From: Streptomyces smyrnaeus
Lineage (GTDB): Bacteria > Actinomycetota > Actinomycetes > Streptomycetales > Streptomycetaceae
Assembly: GCF_017676345.1 (NCBI RefSeq)
Contig: NZ_JAFFZM010000004.1
Location: forward strand, 248,001 to 312,000
DNA length: 64,000 nucleotides
Reading direction: 5' to 3'
Of the stretch, positions 61,740 through 64,000 are shown in pieces; position 1 is the stretch's first letter, and the number at the start of each line of letters is the position of its first letter. The translations under genes and the position numbers were made by a program. Below the pieces are notes generated by a model, which ran no database searches, had not been told where the DNA came from, and was given only the letters and a program-made list of their open reading frames with translations.

Positions 61740-63448
61740 CCGCCGACCAGCGCCCCGCCGCACCGGCGGCCGGGCCGATCCTTCGACTCGACGACCTGGG
61801 CGTCGTGTTCACCACCCAGTCCGGCGAGGTGCCCGCCGTCCGCGGCGTGTCCCTGCTGGTCGAGCCCGGCGAGACGCTTGCCCTCGTCGGTGAGTCCGGC
61901 TCCGGCAAGTCCACCGTCGCGCTCGCCGCGATGGGCCTGCTCGCCGACAACGCCCGTGCCACCGGGAGCGCCACCGTCGCCGGCACCGAGGTGGTCGGCG
62001 CGGGCGAGGCCGCCCTGGCGGGCCTGCGCGGCCGGACCGTCTCGATGGTCTTCCAGGAGCCGGCCACAGCCCTCGACCCGCTGACCCGGGTCGGGAAGCA
62101 GATTGCCGAAGTCGTCCGCAACCACCGCGAGATGTCTGCCAAGGACGCGGCCGCGGAGGCGGTGGAGCTCCTGCGCCGGGTCGGCATCCCCGAACCGGAG
62201 AAGCGGGCGTCCGCCTACCCCTTCCAGCTGTCCGGTGGACAGCGCCAGCGCGTCGTCATCGCCATGGCCATCGCCAACGAGCCGGCGCTGCTGATCGCCG
62301 ACGAGCCGACCACCGCGCTGGACGTCACCGTCCAGGCCGAGATCCTCGACCTGCTGCGCCGTCTCGCCGCGGAGACCGGTACCGGCGTACTGCTGGTCAC
62401 CCACAACATGGGCGTCGTCGCGGACTTCGCCGACCGGGTCGCCGTGATGTACCACGGCGAGATCGTGGAGACCGGCCCCGTCGAAGACGTGCTGCTGCGC
62501 CCCTCCCACGAGTACACCCGGCGCCTGCTGGCCGCGGTGCCGCGCCTCTCTGTCGACGGCGAGGACCTCTCGGAGACGCCACGGGCCGCCGCACCTCCCA
62601 TCGAGGCCGAGCCGGTCGTCGAGCTCGACAACGTCTCCGTCGTCTTCGGGCGCGGCCGGGGCGCCGTCCGCGCCCTGGACGGTGTCTCCCTCACCGTGCG
62701 CCACGGCGAGACCCTCGGCCTGGTCGGTGAGTCCGGCTCCGGCAAGTCGACCGCCTCCCGGGTCGCGCTCGGCCTGATCACGCCGAACGAGGGCACCGTC
62801 TCGCTGTTCGGCACCGACCTGGCTCGCACCCGCTCCCGGGCCCGCCGGGCGCTGCGGGCCGGTGTCGGCGTGGTGCTGCAGGACCCGGTGGCCTCGCTGG
62901 ACGCCAGGATGACGGTCGGCGAGTGCGTCGCCGAACCCCTCAGGGTGCACCGCCGCGCGCTCTCCGCACGGGAGCGCCAGGAGCGGGTCGCCGCCGTCCT
63001 GGACCGGGTCAGACTTTCGCGCGAGGTCGCCCGGAGGGCTCCCAGGGAGCTTTCCGGCGGGCAGCGCCAGCGGGTCAGCCTCGCCCGCGCCCTGGTGCTG
63101 GAGCCCCGCCTCCTGGTAGCCGACGAACCCACCAGTGCGCTCGACGTCAGCGTGCAGGAGGCCGTCCTGGAGGTGATCTCCGAGCTGCAGGCCGAGCTGG
63201 GCTTCGCCTGCCTCTTCGTCTCGCACGACCTGGCCGTCGTCCAGCACTTCGCGCAGCGCGTCGCGGTGATGCGGGCGGGCCGGGTCGAGGAGCAGGGCGA
63301 CACCGGCACGACGCTGCTGCGGCCGGAGACCGACTACACGCGCAGGCTGCTGGCCGCCGTGCCGGTTCCGGACCCGGTGGTGCAGCGCAGCCGCAGAACC
63401 GAACGCCTGGCCACCCTGGCGGCGGGCCGGACGGAGGCGACGGCTTGA
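61736..63448 (+). CDS. Fused double ABC ATPase (DppD-DppF type)
   Basis: A 570-residue protein with two complete ATPase halves. The first has Walker [10 protein letters not shown] near 55, signature LSGGQRQRV, Walker [13 protein letters not shown] and the His loop LLVTHNMG; the second repeats [30 protein letters not shown] and LFVSHDLAV. It energises the permease pair at the membrane's inner face. The ATG at 61736 overlaps the preceding stop; the stop overlaps the TTG start of the ROK kinase gene. Confidence 0.94.
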   Translation: MTADQRPAAPAAGPILRLDDLGVVFTTQSGEVPAVRGVSLLVEPGETLALVGESGSGKSTVALAAMGLLADNARATGSATVAGTEVVGAGEAALAGLRGRTVSMVFQEPATALDPLTRVGKQIAEVVRNHREMSAKDAAAEAVELLRRVGIPEPEKRASAYPFQLSGGQRQRVVIAMAIANEPALLIADEPTTALDVTVQAEILDLLRRLAAETGTGVLLVTHNMGVVADFADRVAVMYHGEIVETGPVEDVLLRPSHEYTRRLLAAVPRLSVDGEDLSETPRAAAPPIEAEPVVELDNVSVVFGRGRGAVRALDGVSLTVRHGETLGLVGESGSGKSTASRVALGLITPNEGTVSLFGTDLARTRSRARRALRAGVGVVLQDPVASLDARMTVGECVAEPLRVHRRALSARERQERVAAVLDRVRLSREVARRAPRELSGGQRQRVSLARALVLEPRLLVADEPTSALDVSVQEAVLEVISELQAELGFACLFVSHDLAVVQHFAQRVAVMRAGRVEEQGDTGTTLLRPETDYTRRLLAAVPVPDPVVQRSRRTERLATLAAGRTEATA

Positions 63449-64000
63449 CCTCCCACGACCGCACCCTCTTCGCCGGGTTGGACATCGGCGGCACCACCAC
63501 GCAAGTGGTGCTCTGCGCCGAGGATCTGACGGTACTGGACCGGGCCGGGACCGCGACCCCGGCGGCCGACGGCGGCCCGGCCATGGTCGGCAAGGCGCTC
63601 GGCGCCCTGGCCCCGCTGCTGGAGCGCACCCCTGGGCGGCTCGTCGGCGTCGGCGCCGGTGCGGCCGGCGTCGTCGACTCCGCGGCCGGACGGATCCTGG
63701 TGGCCAGCGACTCGTTCACCGGTTGGGCGGGCTTCGCGGTCGCCGACGCCGTCGAGGCGGCACTCGGCGTCCCGGCCTATCTGGACAACGACGTCAACGC
63801 CTTCCTGTACGGGGAGGTGTACGGCGGCGCCGTGCGCGGCGAGTCCGACGTCCTCGGCATCACCCTGGGCACCGGTGTCGGTGGGGCGCTGTGGATGGGC
63901 GGCGCGCTGTTCGCCGGGCCGCACGGTGCGGCGGGCGAGATCGGGCACATCCCCGGATTCGGCGACCTGCCCTGCACCTGCGGCGGCCGGGGCCACCTGG
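63445..64000 (+). CDS. ROK-family sugar-kinase-like protein (cut by window end)
   Basis: At least 185 residues are visible. TTG at 63445 overlaps the ATPase stop (TTGA). The N-terminus is LFAGLDIGGTTTQVVLCAED (phosphate loop), then VGVGAGAAGVVDSAAGRI, AYLDNDVNAFLYGE with the catalytic Asp-containing DNDVNA, ITLGTGVGGALWMGG, and the zinc region EIGHIPGFGDLPCTCGGRGH before the edge. There is no DNA-binding domain, so it is a probable kinase for a sugar or amino sugar delivered by the ABC importer. Confidence 0.9.
   Translation, partial: MTSHDRTLFAGLDIGGTTTQVVLCAEDLTVLDRAGTATPAADGGPAMVGKALGALAPLLERTPGRLVGVGAGAAGVVDSAAGRILVASDSFTGWAGFAVADAVEAALGVPAYLDNDVNAFLYGEVYGGAVRGESDVLGITLGTGVGGALWMGGALFAGPHGAAGEIGHIPGFGDLPCTCGGRGHL

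Noticed and set aside
1-64000. tRNA, rRNA or riboswitch genes
   Set aside because: No rRNA sequence and no convincing cloverleaf or known aptamer pattern was noticed on reading; a tRNAscan/Infernal run was not possible and would be decisive.

Overview
The window is about 70% G+C, with codon usage, GTG/TTG starts, leaderless-looking promoters and gene families (ROK/ABC clusters, FG-GAP lipoproteins, DUF5959, tandem ricin-type secreted proteins, a giant PKS/NRPS) typical of a Streptomyces chromosome, probably an accessory or arm region. All calls were made by reading the sequence and supplied translations; no database search was run.

Layout. 1-10.7 kb: a mosaic of small regulator-plus-target pairs: an AraC fragment, a SRPBCC protein, an XRE regulator divergent from a methionine aminopeptidase, an HxlR regulator divergent from an MFS exporter, DinB, a MarR regulator divergent from a dienelactone hydrolase, a TetR regulator divergent from a membrane protein, a CDF metal exporter and an aldo/keto reductase. 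Several divergent pairs carry clear palindromic operators. 10.8-23.2 kb: an MFS exporter overlapping one 11-kb hybrid gene with the order acyl-ligase, ACP, KS, AT, ACP, luciferase-like monooxygenase, C, A, T, C. It ends in a strong terminator and has no thioesterase.

23.3-39.3 kb: an FG-GAP lipoprotein, a TetR-controlled PPOX/PDR-reductase pair, a very large Pro-rich repeat protein, a PLP-dependent dehydratase, DUF5959, GNAT, an orphan HMG-CoA reductase with an (Asp-Arg)n tail, a second FG-GAP lipoprotein, a frameshifted CASTOR/POLLUX-like channel and a DUF1963 protein. 39.3-41.7 kb: a lower-G+C islet with two small secreted proteins and degenerate transposase pieces. 41.7-46 kb: an orphan Rieske oxygenase, a YciI protein, a membrane protein and two ricin-type secreted proteins with overlapping genes.

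46.3-51.7 kb: a shikimate/quinate catabolic operon (TetR, MHS transporter, shikimate dehydrogenase, fused 3-dehydroshikimate dehydratase/HPPD-like protein) that should feed protocatechuate. 51.7-54 kb: a phosphoesterase, a PPOX protein, a small secreted protein, and an IMPase remnant overlapping a cREC-domain protein. 54.2 kb to the end: a divergent uptake/catabolism locus. One arm encodes a ROK regulator, an M81 (MlrC-like) metallopeptidase and CutC, each overlapping the next. The other encodes a family-5 ABC importer (binding protein, two permeases, fused double ATPase) and a ROK sugar-kinase-like gene cut by the window edge. The most interesting items are the PKS/NRPS/monooxygenase gene and the CutC/M81/ROK/ABC locus.
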